NCBI GenBank assembly: GCA_007115705.1
Contig: QXEO01001033.1
Location: 620,001 to 684,000, forward strand
Origin: Dactylis glomerata
Lineage: Eukaryota > Streptophyta > Magnoliopsida > Poales > Poaceae
Direction: 5' to 3'
DNA: 64,000 nt
Below, piece by piece: positions 1 to 11,925 of this stretch (within the stretch, counting starts at the first letter, position 1; each line of letters opens with the position of its first letter). The position numbers were made by a program, and so were the translations under genes. The notes under the pieces are model-generated. The model saw only the letters and a program-made list of their open reading frames with translations, did no database searches and was not told where the DNA came from.

Positions 1-692
1 AAGCTGTTAGTAGTGAATTATTGTTGAGAAATATTTAATGGTTTGATATTGTTGTGGTGCTATTTCACTAGTGGTGTCATGTGAACGTCGACTACATGAT
101 ACTTCACCATTTATGGGCCTAGTGAGATGCATTGTGTATTTGGCTACCGATTGTGGGGTTGCTGGAGTGACAGAAACCTAAACCTCCGTTGGGAAACCAT
201 TGCACCAGGGAGCGTAGGATCCTAGAGTTTAAGGCTATGGTTAGATTTATCTTAATTACTTTCTTGTATTTGCGGATGCTTGCAAGGGGTATAATCACAA
301 GTGTGTATTTATCCTAGTAAGGGTAGTGCGCTAGCACAGGTTCACCCCCATAACACTTATCAAATCAATAAATACTATTGGCTTTATGAAGCGAAAGCTC
401 TTGACAGAAAATCCCGTGTGTCCTCGAGAACGTTTGGTTATTATAAGTATACAACCAGCTTGTCCTTTGCTGAATAAAGGATTGGGCCACTTGCTGCAAT
501 TGTTACTACTGTCTTTTATTTACTCGCACTTTATTTATTTGTATCACCAAATACTCCTGAAAACCTGTTTGCTAGTATTTACAGTGATTCCTTGATCAAA
601 ACCGCTCATCAACACCTTCTGCTCCTCGTTGGGTTCGACACTCTTATTTATCGAAAGTACTACGATACACCCCCTATACTTGTGGGTCATTA
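1..692 (+). repeat. 5' LTR of element 1 (right part only)
   Basis: Base 1 aligns with 8889 of the 3' LTR and the two run colinear without indels to 692/9580. By eye there are eight substitutions, all after base 410. It ends in ATTA where the 3' copy has ATCA, the expected partner of the TGAT start. The first ~820 bases of this LTR lie upstream of the window. Confidence 0.95.
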
Positions 693-703
693 AGACTATT
701 TTC

Positions 704-721
704 TGGCGCCGTTCCCAGGGA
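704..721 (+). other. Primer-binding site of element 1 (tRNA-Asp type, imperfect)
   Basis: TGGCGCCGTTCCCAGGGA lies 11 bases inside the 5' LTR. It matches the first ten bases of the tRNA-Asp-type site seen intact in element 2 (10754-10771), then diverges. The primer tRNA assignment comes from knowledge of Athila-group elements. Confidence 0.75.
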
Positions 722-806
722 GTTTAGTGCTATTGAAGAGTGGAATTGGTAAAGGTAACTGTCGCTGTGAGTATTGTTTTTATTTTGTCTTTTGTTTTAC
801 TCTGCT

Positions 807-3800
807 ATGGAGAACTCTCCGTTTGGTTTCCTATTTGGAAACACATCTACTACTACTACTGCTGCACATGCGGAGGAACCACCACCGCCACCGCCTGCTG
901 AAATTGATCCTTTTAAAATACCTATGAAAATTGTTGGGCGAATTATGGATAACTGCTATTCAGGAGATGGAACTGTCCATCCGGGTGATCACTTATTATT
1001 TATACATGAATTATGCGAGTTGTTCAGGTGTGCAGGTATTTCACCAAGCCAGGTTAAGAAGAAATTATTCTCTATATCATTGAAAGGCAAAGCTGAAGAG
1101 TGGTATCGACTACTTCAAGATGGTCCATCTATGGCATGGGAGGATATTGTGCCTCTCTTTTATTCCAAGTTTTATCCTCCAAGTGAAATTCATAAAGACC
1201 GTAACCGGATATATAATTTTTGGCCTCATGATGGAGAGAGTATTGCCCAAGCGTGGGGGAGATTGAAGTTACTAATGCTCAAATGCCCCATTCATGAGCT
1301 CCCCAATAATATTGTTATTAATAATTTTTATGCGCGGCTTACTCTTCCTGATAAGGGTTATTTGGATGCTTCTTGCTTTGGATCATTTACTCATATGAAA
1401 GAAGATGCTAAGTGGAAACTTCTTGACCGTATACAAGAGAATGCTGAAGGATGGGAAAACGACAAAGGTAGGAAGTCAGGTATAAACTATGACTATGAAT
1501 GCATTAAATCTTTTATGGGAACCGATGACTTTCATAGTGTTAGCGCTGCTTATGGTCTTGATTCACAAATACTTGCTAATTGTCTTAAGGCTTTTGCCTC
1601 TTATATTGATGTTCCAAAGAAAGATTGGAACAAATATCATGCGCCTTACAAAGATTCTATTAGTCATATTCCTGCTGCAGCTACTGAAGTTTGTACTGTT
1701 GATAGCATTGTGCCTGAACCTTATTTTGAGAAGACACCTTTCCCTGTTAAGGTAAAGAAGTATTCTACTTTGGTAAGTGTGTCTAATAAAAGTACTAAGA
1801 AAGCTGCAGAGCCTGATGAGCAAATTACTATTAAGTCTCCTGTTGCTATATTGAAGGATCTTGTTACTAAAGATGTAGGAGATGAATATATTCTCTTTTG
1901 TGAAGATGCTTCTAACATTCTTTCACATCCAAAAAAGCATAGGAAAGCAAGTGTTCCCGTTATTTCTGTCAAGATTGGAGATCATTGCTATTATGGTTTA
2001 TGTGATATTGGTGCTAGTGCAAGTGCTATTCCCTTAGAGCTTTACAAAGAAATCATGCACGAGATTGGCGCTTGTGAACTTGAAGATATTGATGTGGTTG
2101 TTCAGCTTGCTAACAGAGAGACAGTTTGGCCTCTTGGTATTGTCCGAGATGTGGAAGTTCTTTGCGGTAAGACTAAATACCCTACAGATTTTCTAGTACT
2201 TGGTAAGGAGGCTAGTAAAACTTGTCCTATTATTTTTGGTAGACCCTTTTTGAATACTTGTGGTGCTGTGATAGACTGTAAGAAGGAGAAAATTTTCACT
2301 AAGTTTAATGGAGAGTCTTATGAGTTTAATTTTTCCAAGTTTGCAAAGACTTCTTATGAAAATGATACGCCTAATGAAATTTTTTGAGTTGAGCAGCTTG
2401 CTTCTATTGCTCTTGCTCCTAATAATGCCTTGCAGCAATTCATGGAAGATCACGAAAGTGATGTTTTTAGCAAGGAAAGAGAAGAGATTGACGATATTCT
2501 CCTTCGTCAACCACCATTACTCAAGCATAATCTACATGTGGAGGATCTTGGTACCACTTTGCCGCCCAAAGAAGATCCTGTGTTTGAATTAAAGCCTTTG
2601 CCTGATGACCTCAAATATGCTTATATTGATGAAAAGAAAATATATCCTGTTATTATTAGTTCTAAACTTTTAGGAAAGGAAGAAGAAAGATTATTGGAGA
2701 TATTGAGGAAACACCGAGGAGCTATGGGATATACTCTTGTTGATTTAAAAGGGATTTCTCCCACTTTATGTCAGCATGCCATTAATATGGAGAAAGATGC
2801 GAAGCCAGTTGTGGAGCATTAGCGCCGCCTAATTCCGAAGATAAAGGATGTGGTAAGAAATGAGGTATTAAAACTCCTTGATGCTGGTATCATTTATCCT
2901 ATTGCTGATAGTAGATGGGTTAGTCCTGTTCATTGCGTTCCTAAGAAAGGAGGTATGACTGTTGTGCCTAATGAGAATAACGAACTTATTCCTCAAAGGG
3001 TAGTAGTTGGTTATAGAATGTGCATTGATTATAGGAAGGTAAACAAAGTTAATAAAAAAGATCATTACCCTTTACCATTTATAGATCAAATGCTAGAAAG
3101 GTTGTCTAAGAAGACTCATTTTTGTTTCCTTGATGGTTATTCTGGTTTTTCTCAAATTGCTGTGAAGAAGGATGATCAAGAGAAAACCACTTTTACTTGT
3201 CCTTATGGAACTTATGCTTATAGACGTATGCTGTTTGGTTTATGCAATGCTCCTGCTACTTTTCAAATATGCATGTCTGCTATTTTTCATGGTTTTTGTG
3301 AAGAAATTGTGGAGGTCTTCATGGACGATTTCTCCGTCGATGGAACTTCTTTTGATAATTGTTTGCACAACCTTGATAAAGTTTTGCAGAGGTGTGAAGA
3401 AACTAACCTTGTTCTTAATTGGGAGAAATGCCACTTTATGGTAAATGAAGGAATTGTCCTTGGACATAAAATTTCTGAAAGAGGTATTGAAGTTGACAGA
3501 GCAAAAGTGGAGGCGATTGAGAAAATGCCTTGTCCAAGAGATGTTAAAGGTATTTGTAGTATTCTTGGTCATGCTGGTTTTTATAGGAGGTTTATTAAAG
3601 ATTTCTCTAAGATTTCAAAGCCTCTTACTAATCTTCTTCAAAAGGATGTACCATTTGTCTTTGATGATGATTGTAAGGAAGCTTTTGAAACACTTAAGAA
3701 GGCTTTAACTACTGCTCCTATTGTTCAACCACCTGATTGGAATTTACCGTTTGAAATTATGTGCGATGCTAGTGATTTTGCTATTGGTGCTGTCCTTGGA

Positions 3801-5537
3801 CAGCGCATAGATAATAAGTTGAATGTTATTCATTATGCTAGTAAGACTCTTGATGCTGCTCAGAAAAATTATGCTACTACTAAGAAAGAGTTTCTTGCTG
3901 TTGTTTTTGCTTGTGATAAGTTTAGATCTTATATTGTTGATTCTAAAGTTACTATTCATACTGATCACGCTGCTATTAGATATCTCATGACTAAGAAAGA
4001 TGCTAAGCCTAGACTTATTAGATGGGTGTTGCTTTTACAAGAGTTTGATTTGCATATCGTAGATAGGAAAGGTGCTGAAAATCCTGTAGCTGACAACTTG
4101 TCTAGATTGGAAAATATTTCTTTTGATGCCATTCCTGTTAACGATAGTTTTCCAAATGAACAGTTGGCTGCAATTAATGTAACTTCACGAGACCTTCCAT
4201 GGTATGCTTATTATGCTAACTTTATTGTTTCCAAGTATATGCCTCCAACCTTTACAGCTCAGCAAAGAAGAAAATTCTTTTATGATTTGAGGCATTATTT
4301 TTGGGATGACCCACATTTATATAAATAAGGAGTTGATGGTATTATGAGAAGACGCGTACCGGAATATGAGCAACAAGAGATATTAAGAAAATGCCATAGC
4401 AGTGCTTATGGAGGGCATCATGCTGGAGATAGAACCGCGTAGAAGGTTCTACAATCAGGTTTTTATTGGCCAACCCTCTTTAAGGATGCCAGAAGGTACG
4501 TTTTATCTTGTGATGAATGTCAAAGAGTTGGAAATATTTCTAGACGCAATGAGATGCCTATGAGTTACACTCTTGTTATTGAACCGTTTGATTGTTGGGG
4601 ATTTGACTTTATGGGTCCTTTTCCTCCTTCAAAAGGCTATACCCATATACTTGTTGCTGTTGATTATGTTACTAAATGGGTAGAAGCCATACCTACGAAG
4701 AGTGCCGATGGTGAGACTTCGTTAAAAATGCTTAAGGATGTTATTTTTCCTAGGTTCGGAGTGCCTAGATATCTTATGACTGACGGAGGTTCTCATTTTA
4801 TTCACGGTAGTTTTAGAAAAACTCTTGCTAAGTATGATGTCAATCATAGAATCGCTTCTGCTTATCATCCCCAAACTAGTGGGCAGGTAGAGCTTTCAAA
4901 TAGGGAGATCAAGTCTATTTTGCAAAAGACTGTTAATAAATCCAGGAAAAACTGGGCTAGTAAGTTAAACGACACTTTATGGGCTTATAGAACTGCTTAT
5001 AAGAATCCCATGGGTATGTCTCCTTACAAGATGGTTTACGGAAAAGCATGTCACTTGCCCTTAAAATTAGAACACAAAGCTTTTTGGGCAGTGAGAGAGC
5101 TTAACAGAGATTTTAAACTAGCCAGTGAGACAAGGTTGTTAGATTTGAGTTCTCTAGATGAGTGGAGAAACGAAGCTTATGAGAATGCCAGACTTTTTAA
5201 AGAGAAAGTCAAGCAATGGCATGATAAGAGAATTCTTAAGAGAGAGTTTCATGTTGGTGAGAAAGTTCTATTGTATAGGTCTCGTCTCAGATTTTTTGCA
5301 GGAAAATTACTTTCTAAATGGGAAGGACCATATGTTATTGTGGAAGTGTACCGCTCAGGTGCTGCTAAGATTGCTTCATTGAAAGATGATTCTACACAAG
5401 TGGTGAATGGGCAAAGACTCAAACATTATATTTGTGGAGATTCTTATAATGAAGATGTTGATGTTATTGAAACAGTTTCTCTGGAAGAATTTATCCAAGA
5501 CAAACTGCAGGAACCTGCAGAGTTCGCTTTCGAATAG
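807..5537 (+). pseudogene. Gag-pol polyprotein of element 1, interrupted by four in-frame stops
   Basis: One reading frame (807 start, MENSPFGF) runs to TAG at 5535-5537 without any frameshift, but it is broken by stop codons at 2385-2387 (TGA), 2820-2822 (TAG), 4326-4328 (TAA) and 4440-4442 (TAG). Order of parts: retrotransposon gag region (about 950-1500), aspartic protease with DIGAS in place of the usual D[ST]GAS (2004), reverse transcriptase with FMDD at 3318-3329, and RNase H around 3740-4100 (CDAS, TDHAA). The integrase zinc-finger remnant lies at 4390-4520 and the catalytic core has D at 4605, D at 4782 and E at 4890 (D,D35E spacing). No chromodomain is visible. In intact relatives this is one polyprotein processed by the protease. 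The absence of indels suggests the stops arose as point mutations after insertion, or that it was mobilised in trans. Confidence 0.92.
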
Positions 5538-5874
5538 GTAACAGTTCTAGTCAGAAAAGTTTCGCGAAAAGTTTTTCTTTTAATATATTTGCTGTTTTTA
5601 CTAAATATGAAAAATCACGAGACAGAAAAGGGTAGGAAAAAGAGTCCGTGTGTGTCTCACACACGGGTGGCGCGGGCCCACCCATGGCCGCGCCACCCCT
5701 GTGTGAGAACACATCGGAACTCGTTTCTGTCCCGGTTTCCTCCTGTGATTTCGTTTTGATGTATAATTTTTGCCTATTTAACCCCCCGGAGTCCCCGAGG
5801 TCTGTATATTGTTTTCTCGTCGTGTTTGTTTTGAGCTGTTTCTGTCAGGAGTTGATCTTAAGCTTGGGGGAGTC

Positions 5875-6390
5875 ATGGCCTCTTCAAGCGGAGACAAGGA
5901 GGAAACACCTCCGGAAGATGACACCAAAGATTTCCAGTTGATAGAAGAGGTTGAAAGTGAAGGCGAGGAGGAGGAAGATCAAAGGCTAAGGCCGAACACC
6001 GTGATTGCCAGCATAGGGGTGGTGACAGATTAGGACAAGTTCAAGAAGAGTGCTCGCATAAGGACCGGAGGGGGTGTGCCACATCACACTTTAGCTCCAC
6101 GAACATCTCCGTCAGGCAACAATCCTTTCCATACTCTAATACATGAACATCAGTTTCAAAGGGTTCCTAGGTCGCGTCTACCCTCGGGTTGGGATATAGA
6201 TCGTTCTAACAGTGCAGGAGAAAAAAGTGCCAAGAGTGAAGAAGGATGGGGAAATAATTCCAAGAGCTGGGATTCTCTTGCCGACAGGTTCATGAATCGT
6301 GTTGAGCACAATTCTGAGATGATTGATGAGCTAAAGGATTTGATTGAGAAGCTTATTAAAGATTATCCACCGCCACCACCAAAGGAGTAA
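5875..6390 (+). pseudogene. Third reading frame of element 1 (unidentified, acidic/coiled), one stop
   Basis: It starts MASSSGDK just after a polypurine-like AAGCTTGGGGGAG and is open to TAA at 6388-6390 except for a TAG at 6031-6033. The N-terminal part is acidic (a run of Glu around 5960). The C-terminal part has a heptad-like helix followed by a Pro run (DYPPPPPKE). It lies where Athila-group elements often carry an env-like or accessory frame, but no signal peptide or membrane segment is visible, so I do not call it env. Function unknown. Confidence 0.55.
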
Positions 6391-8069
6391 TTCGTCATCG
6401 GTATAGGCATTCCCTTGGCTTGTTCCAAGCTTGGGGGAGTGCCGCGGTATCACATCATTACCTTTTGCTCATTTACTTTTCAAGTAGAGTCTTATCATGA
6501 ATAGAGAAGTTATCATATAGAATAGGTTGCAGTTGGAAGTATCCTCCTTAGTCAGTTATCTATGTATCCCTTGGTGTGAGTTGCGGTAATGAAATATTAA
6601 TGAGAAGTTTTATTGTTTACTTTTCGCACACTTTATGTTAGTCTGCAATCTCTCTTATGTGACTAGTCTTGTTGATTGGTATTGGTAGCACATTGGGAGC
6701 ATGAGTAGATTTAGTTGGTTTTGGCAAACCTAGCTTGGTCAGTAGCAACTTTACCTTGAGGTTTGGTTAGAAAAGAATAAAGAAGTGCTTGCAGTTTCAT
6801 CACTTCAGTTTTCCCTTAGCATTGTTATTCTTAAAGTTAAAATCGTTGTACCTTCAAGGGAGTGTGCATGATTGTTCTTATTATATGTATGTTTGTTTGT
6901 TTCATGCAACTCTTATGCTTGCTACCCAGCCTTGCTAGCCAAAAACCTGTACTGAGAGGAAATACTTCTCGTGCATCCAATCCCCAAAAGCCAAGTCACT
7001 TCCAAAGAGTCCACTACAAATTCCTATGCATGGTATTTCAAGCCATTCCAAGTAAATTTTCATGTGCTACCTTTCAAAAACCTTCAAACATCTCTCATTT
7101 TGTGCCACCGTTTTTAGCTCATGAGGACGTAGTGGATGGGTTTTTTATCTTCCATACTAAATTAAGTACCCCTCGACTAGGCAGCTTCATCTGCTCGTCA
7201 TTAATTTTGCAAGGGAGCTGGTCGGACCATTATAATCTCAAAAAGAAAAAGAAAGAAAAAGGCACTCCTCCAATGGAATGTTAAAGTTGGTCGGCACCCG
7301 ATGGAATCGGTTAGCCATGGTTTGAGAAAGGAAAAAGGTGGGGAGGAGTGCAAAGCTATAAAAGAGCACCAAAGTGCCAATTAATCAAAATATCTCGGAA
7401 CCGCTCTCACTTGTTTAGTATGGAAGATATCAAGAACTCCGTTGCTAGTCGTTGACAAAAGCAACCACCTCTCAAAATAACATTTTACCTCTGTTTTACA
7501 AATGAAAAGCTCTAGCACATGTTTAATCCCTGCTTCCCTCTGCGAAGGGCCTATCTTTTACTTTTATGTTGAGTCAACCTATTTCCCTCTGTCTCAAGCA
7601 AGCATTTGAGTTGTTATGTTTCACTCATCCATATGTTGATCCGTTTAATCATGTTAATTATCTTCCTTGTTTTGTATAATGCTTTTGTCTGAAGGAATAT
7701 ATCTTTGATAGTTTTCTATGAATGCAAAAGTTTACTTTGTTGAGCATATAGTCTTTGCTATATTAGCTCTGTTTTAAAAGGCTCCGTATAAAAGAGAGAA
7801 TAGTTTGTTCTCCATTCTTTGACCAAGAACTAAGGTTTGCCATTGCCAACTATATTTACCTTGTGCATCTTTACATGTGATTCCCTTTTACTTATTGCAA
7901 GTCTATATCTTATAAAGGGAAGTTGCTGTCTATTATAACTTGTACCTTAGTAAATGTGATGCTTCTTGTCCGTATTTTGATTATCAACACTTCACTCCAT
8001 AAACCTGTGGTCATGTTTACCGAGTTTAGTTTTCGCTTGGGGACAAGCGAGGTCTAAGCTTGGGGGGGT
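6391..8069 (+). other. Non-coding 3' region of element 1 with polypurine tract
   Basis: No convincing coding frame. The tract AAGCTTGGGGGGG (8056-8068) directly abuts the 3' LTR and is the expected plus-strand primer. A near copy of the tract occurs at 6427-6440, and another at 5860-5872 upstream of the third frame. Confidence 0.7.
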
Positions 8070-9580
8070 TGATATGTCCAATTTGCATCACTATTTTGTA
8101 TCATAATTTACTATTATTCATTGATATATTTCATATTTAGATATGATACTTATGTTATTTCCTTTGTTTTCACATGTTTGATGATCATCGGAGGAGTTGC
8201 TGCCAGAGTCAGGATTCTGCTGGAAAAGGGACCATCAAGAGACCATATTTTGAAGATCAGGAAAATTCCAAAAAAATACCCAGAAATTATATTTTCCCAG
8301 AAGACCCATGAAGCCAGAAGGAGGAGTCAAGAGGGGCCAGGGGGGCCCCACACGCCAGGGTGGCGCGGCCAGCCCCCTGGCCGCGCCAGCCCTGTGTGAG
8401 GGAGCCCTGGCCCACCTCTGGTCTCGTCCCTTCGCGTATATCATCGTCCCCGAAAACCTAAGTCAAAGGGGGGGGTTCAGAGTTAGACATAGCCACCTCT
8501 GCGGGGCGGAGAACACCTGAGAGAAAAGACTCTCCGGCAGGAAGAAATCTGCCAGGGAAATTCCTTCCCGGAGAGGGGAGATCGTCGCCATCGTCATCAC
8601 CATCGCACTGGACTTCAACGGGATCATCATCATCATCATCTCCATCACCAGCACCTTCACCTCCACCATCACCATGCCATCCCGCTGTAACATCTTGAGT
8701 TGGATCTTGTTATATTCATAGGGGAAACTTTTCCGGTGTTGATTACTCTTGTAGTTGATGCTATTGAGTGGAACCGTTGAATTAAGGTTTATGTTCAGAT
8801 TGTTATTTACCATTATTCCATCTCTGATCATGATCCATATGATGTCTTGTGAGTAGTTCGTTTAGTTCTTGAGGACATGGGAGAAGTCAAGCTGTTAGTA
8901 GTGAATTATTGTTGAGAAATATTTAATGGTTTGATATTGTTGTGGTGCTATTTCACTAGTGGTGTCATGTGAACGTCGACTACATGATACTTCACCATTT
9001 ATGGGCCTAGTGAGATGCATTGTGTATTTGGCTACCGATTGTGGGGTTGCTGGAGTGACAGAAACCTAAACCTCCGTTGGGAAACCATTGCACCAGGGAG
9101 CGTAGGATCCTAGAGTTTAAGGCTATGGTTAGATTTATCTTAATTACTTTCTTGTATTTGCGGATGCTTGCAAGGGGTATAATCACAAGTGTGTATTTAT
9201 CCTAGTAAGGGTAGTGCGCTAGCACAGGTTCACCCCCATAACACTTATCAAATCAATAAATACTATTGGCTTTATGAAGCGAAAGCTCTTGACAGAAACT
9301 CCCATGTGTCCTCGAGAACGTTTGGTTATTATAAGTATACAACCGGCTTGTCCTTTGCTGAATAAAGGATTGGGCCACTTGCTGCAATTGTTACTAATGT
9401 CTTTTATTTACTCGCACTTTATTTATTCGTATCACCAAATACTCCTGAAAACCTGTTTGCTAGTATTTACAGTGATTCCTTGATCAAAACCGCTCATCAA
9501 CACCTTCTGCTCCTTGTTGGGTTCGACACTCTTATTTATCAAAAGTACTACGATACACCCCCTATACTTGTGGGTCATCA
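8070..9580 (+). repeat. 3' LTR of element 1 (1,511 bp)
   Basis: It starts TGATATGTCC next to the polypurine tract and ends GGGTCATCA. It contains a GC-rich inverted repeat (8335-8400, GGCGCGGCC/GGCCGCGCC) and a CAT/ATC-rich low-complexity stretch (8580-8680). Small reading frames inside it show no family features and were ignored. Confidence 0.95.
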
Positions 9581-10742
9581 CCAGAGAGGGGAATCGCCAC
9601 CGGAGGTCTTCTTTATTGTCATACTTGCCTCCGGAGCGATGAGTGAGTATTCTACCTTAGACTATGGGTCCATAGCAGTAGCTAGATGGTTGTCTTCTCC
9701 ACCATGTGCTTCATATTTAGATCTCATGAGCTAGCCTACATGATTGAGATCACCGTTATGTAATTCTACATGTTTGGTTTGTTGGGATCCGATGAATATT
9801 GTTGTTATGCTTGAGTTGAAGTACTGAAATTTATCTTTTATTATCTCTATGTTGTTTATGATCTTGCATGCTCTCCGTTGTTAGTAGCTATCTTGGCCGA
9901 GTAGTTGCTAATAACTTCAAGAGGGGGTATTTATGCCCGATAGTGGGTTCATGCCTCTATTTAATCTGGGGAAGTGACAGAAACCCCTAAGGTTGTAGAT
10001 GTGCTGTTGCTACTAGGGGGAAAATAACTTTCGTATGCTCAAGAGCATATGCTTTGTTTACATTACACACTTTGCTTAATGCAGTTATTTATTGTTCGCA
10101 ACTTAATACTCATGGGGTATTCGGTTGATATCTCCGTGAGTGGATTATTAGTCATAGATGCAGTTGGATGGCGGTCTATGTATTTTATTGTAATGCCCAG
10201 AGTAAATGTCATAGTGATCCTCTCATCATATGCACGTTATCTTTATTCTATCAATTGCCCAACTGTAATTTGTTTACCCAGCTTGTATTATTTTATCTAT
10301 GGAGAGACACCGCTAGTGAACTGTGGACCCCAGTCCTATTTCCTTTATATTGCTATCACCTATTTACTTTACTCGCATTGTTTACTTTACTCGCATACTA
10401 TTATCACTTTCCACTCGATACGCTCATACCCTTTGTTTCAAGCAAACCGGTGAGATTGACAACCTCATCGTAAGTTGGGAACAAAGTAATTGGTTGTGTT
10501 GTGTGCAGGTTCCACGCTGCTACTAGCTGAAGACGCGCTAACTCGTTTTGTTGTGAAACGACGCCCTTGTTGGAGTGTCACTAGGCTATCAAGCATCACC
10601 TTCAGTCGTTTGTCTGCTCCTCTCCTGATCGATATACCTTGGTTTCTTAACTGAGGGAAAAACCTTGCTGCTATATTCATTATACCTTCCTCTTGGGGTT
10701 CCCAACTGGACGGTGAAAAGATAACACCACTGTCACGCATCA
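9581..10742 (+). repeat. 5' LTR of element 2, right part
   Basis: Colinear with 34995-36113. Starts immediately after the 3' LTR of element 1, which inserted here. Ends GTCACGCATCA. Small reading frames within it are shadows. Confidence 0.9.
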
Positions 10743-10753
10743 AGCTCTTTTTC

Positions 10754-10771
10754 TGGCGCCGTTGCCGGGGA
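10754..10771 (+). other. Primer-binding site of element 2 (tRNA-Asp)
   Basis: TGGCGCCGTTGCCGGGGA, 11 bases inside the LTR. This is the site known for Athila-type elements, complementary to the 3' end of plant tRNA-Asp. Confidence 0.85.
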
Positions 10772-10896
10772 GGAAGAAGACTTCTGCAAGGGGAGTTTTC
10801 GCACGCATATCCTTTACTTTGTTTTAAGTTTTGCTTTACTTTATTTTTGCTTGTATCATTTTATCAAAAACACACAAAAATTAGTTTGTACTATAG

Positions 10897-11925
10897 TTGA
10901 TATTTTTGTTGGTCTGTTATTGTCTTGCTTTATCATGCTTTCTATCAATGGTTGGTTTCTTTGAAACTAAATCTTTTTGGCAAGGTGGGTTCACAGAAGA
11001 GCAGCAAAATTATTATGAGGAACACCGCTTGTCACATAAAGGGAAACACTTATGGGAACAAATCAATAGATTGTATATCATTGCTAGAAACGTGTGCTCT
11101 ACTTATAATGTTACTTATTGTTTTGATAGATCTTGTTGTTGTAGGAGGTATAAACACCTCCCTTTTCAATGTGAGTATAATGATGATGTTACCATATCTT
11201 CTTATATTAATGGAAATTATGAATTTTATGATGTGGAACAAATTGAGGAATTTATTGCTTGGAAGGGTGCATTTGAACTTGCTTATTTGCTTGAAAATAC
11301 TGATGATGCACCTTATAAATATGAGGTTTATGATATACTTACATTTTGCTTTGATAATTACAAGGAAGAAAATGACTATATTCTTAAATATCTTAATAGA
11401 TGCTCTCCAACGGAAGAGACTAATGCCTTGAAGGAGCCTATGGAAGAAGAAATTGCTGAAACTGGAAGCTCATTGGATGAAAAAGAGGAGGAGAGTGATG
11501 ATCAAGAGGAGGAAGAATGGAGCTACCCATGTCTGCCTCCCAATAAGAGTAACTCTTTAACTAATACCTTATTTGATAGCCCTCCATGCTTAAAAAAGGA
11601 GGATGAGTGTGATATTTATATTGTTGAGTTTGTTCATGATGCTACTAAAAATTATTATGAGAGAGGAAAATGTGGTTGTTGGAATTCTCATGTCACTTAT
11701 ACACCTCTCTTTATATTAAAAGTTCCGAAGTTGCTCTTGTTTTATCTACCCATACTTGTTACTATGTGCTTCTTTGATTTATTTTCTTACAAGATTCCTA
11801 TGCATAGGAAGTGGGTTAGACTTAAATATGTTTTATATTTGCTCCTTGATGCTCTCTTTTGCTTCAATTCATATTTCTTATGTGAGCATCTTCTCAAATT
11901 ACTAAGCCTAGCTCAAAGGCGTTAA
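10897..11925 (+). CDS. Unidentified ORF of the non-autonomous Athila-like family (342 aa)
   Basis: The only long frame in element 2, intact, and also intact in element B (19685-20695, -). I do not recognise a family. Visible features: a hydrophobic N-terminus (MIFLLVCYCLALSCFL) if the first ATG is used, with an internal ATG at 10948 (MVGFFETK) that may be the true start. There is a Cys cluster (CSTYNVTYCFDRSCCC) around residues 67-82, an acidic Glu/Asp linker near residues 185-212, and two hydrophobic segments near the C-terminus (around LLLFYLPILVTMCFFDLF and VLYLLLDALFCF) that could be membrane-spanning. Its position just after the primer site is where gag would be. Retention of the frame in two diverged copies suggests past selection. 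It could be an element-encoded protein or captured host sequence. Confidence 0.6.
   Translation: MIFLLVCYCLALSCFLSMVGFFETKSFWQGGFTEEQQNYYEEHRLSHKGKHLWEQINRLYIIARNVCSTYNVTYCFDRSCCCRRYKHLPFQCEYNDDVTISSYINGNYEFYDVEQIEEFIAWKGAFELAYLLENTDDAPYKYEVYDILTFCFDNYKEENDYILKYLNRCSPTEETNALKEPMEEEIAETGSSLDEKEEESDDQEEEEWSYPCLPPNKSNSLTNTLFDSPPCLKKEDECDIYIVEFVHDATKNYYERGKCGCWNSHVTYTPLFILKVPKLLLFYLPILVTMCFFDLFSYKIPMHRKWVRLKYVLYLLLDALFCFNSYFLCEHLLKLLSLAQRR

Larger units (their letters stand above)
1..9580 (+). mobile_element. Element 1: Athila-like Ty3/gypsy LTR retrotransposon, 5' end outside window
   Basis: The 5' LTR (partial, 1-692) and 3' LTR (8070-9580) bracket a primer-binding site, a gag-pol frame, a small third frame and a non-coding tail ending in a polypurine tract. 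The domain order gag, protease, reverse transcriptase, RNase H, integrase is that of Ty3/gypsy. The tRNA-Asp-like primer site and long 3' non-coding region are typical of the Athila/Tat group. It sits inside the 5' LTR of element 2: the sequence right after its 3' LTR (from 9581) continues an LTR whose intact relative is at 14746-15081 plus 34832-36113. The left target-site duplication is outside the window, so only the right flank (CCAGA) can be seen. The coding frame has four nonsense codons, so this copy is not expected to be autonomous. Confidence 0.93.

Noticed and set aside
5809..6390. Env gene for element 1
   Set aside because: Position would fit, but there is no signal peptide, no membrane segment and it is short and acidic; kept only as an unidentified frame.
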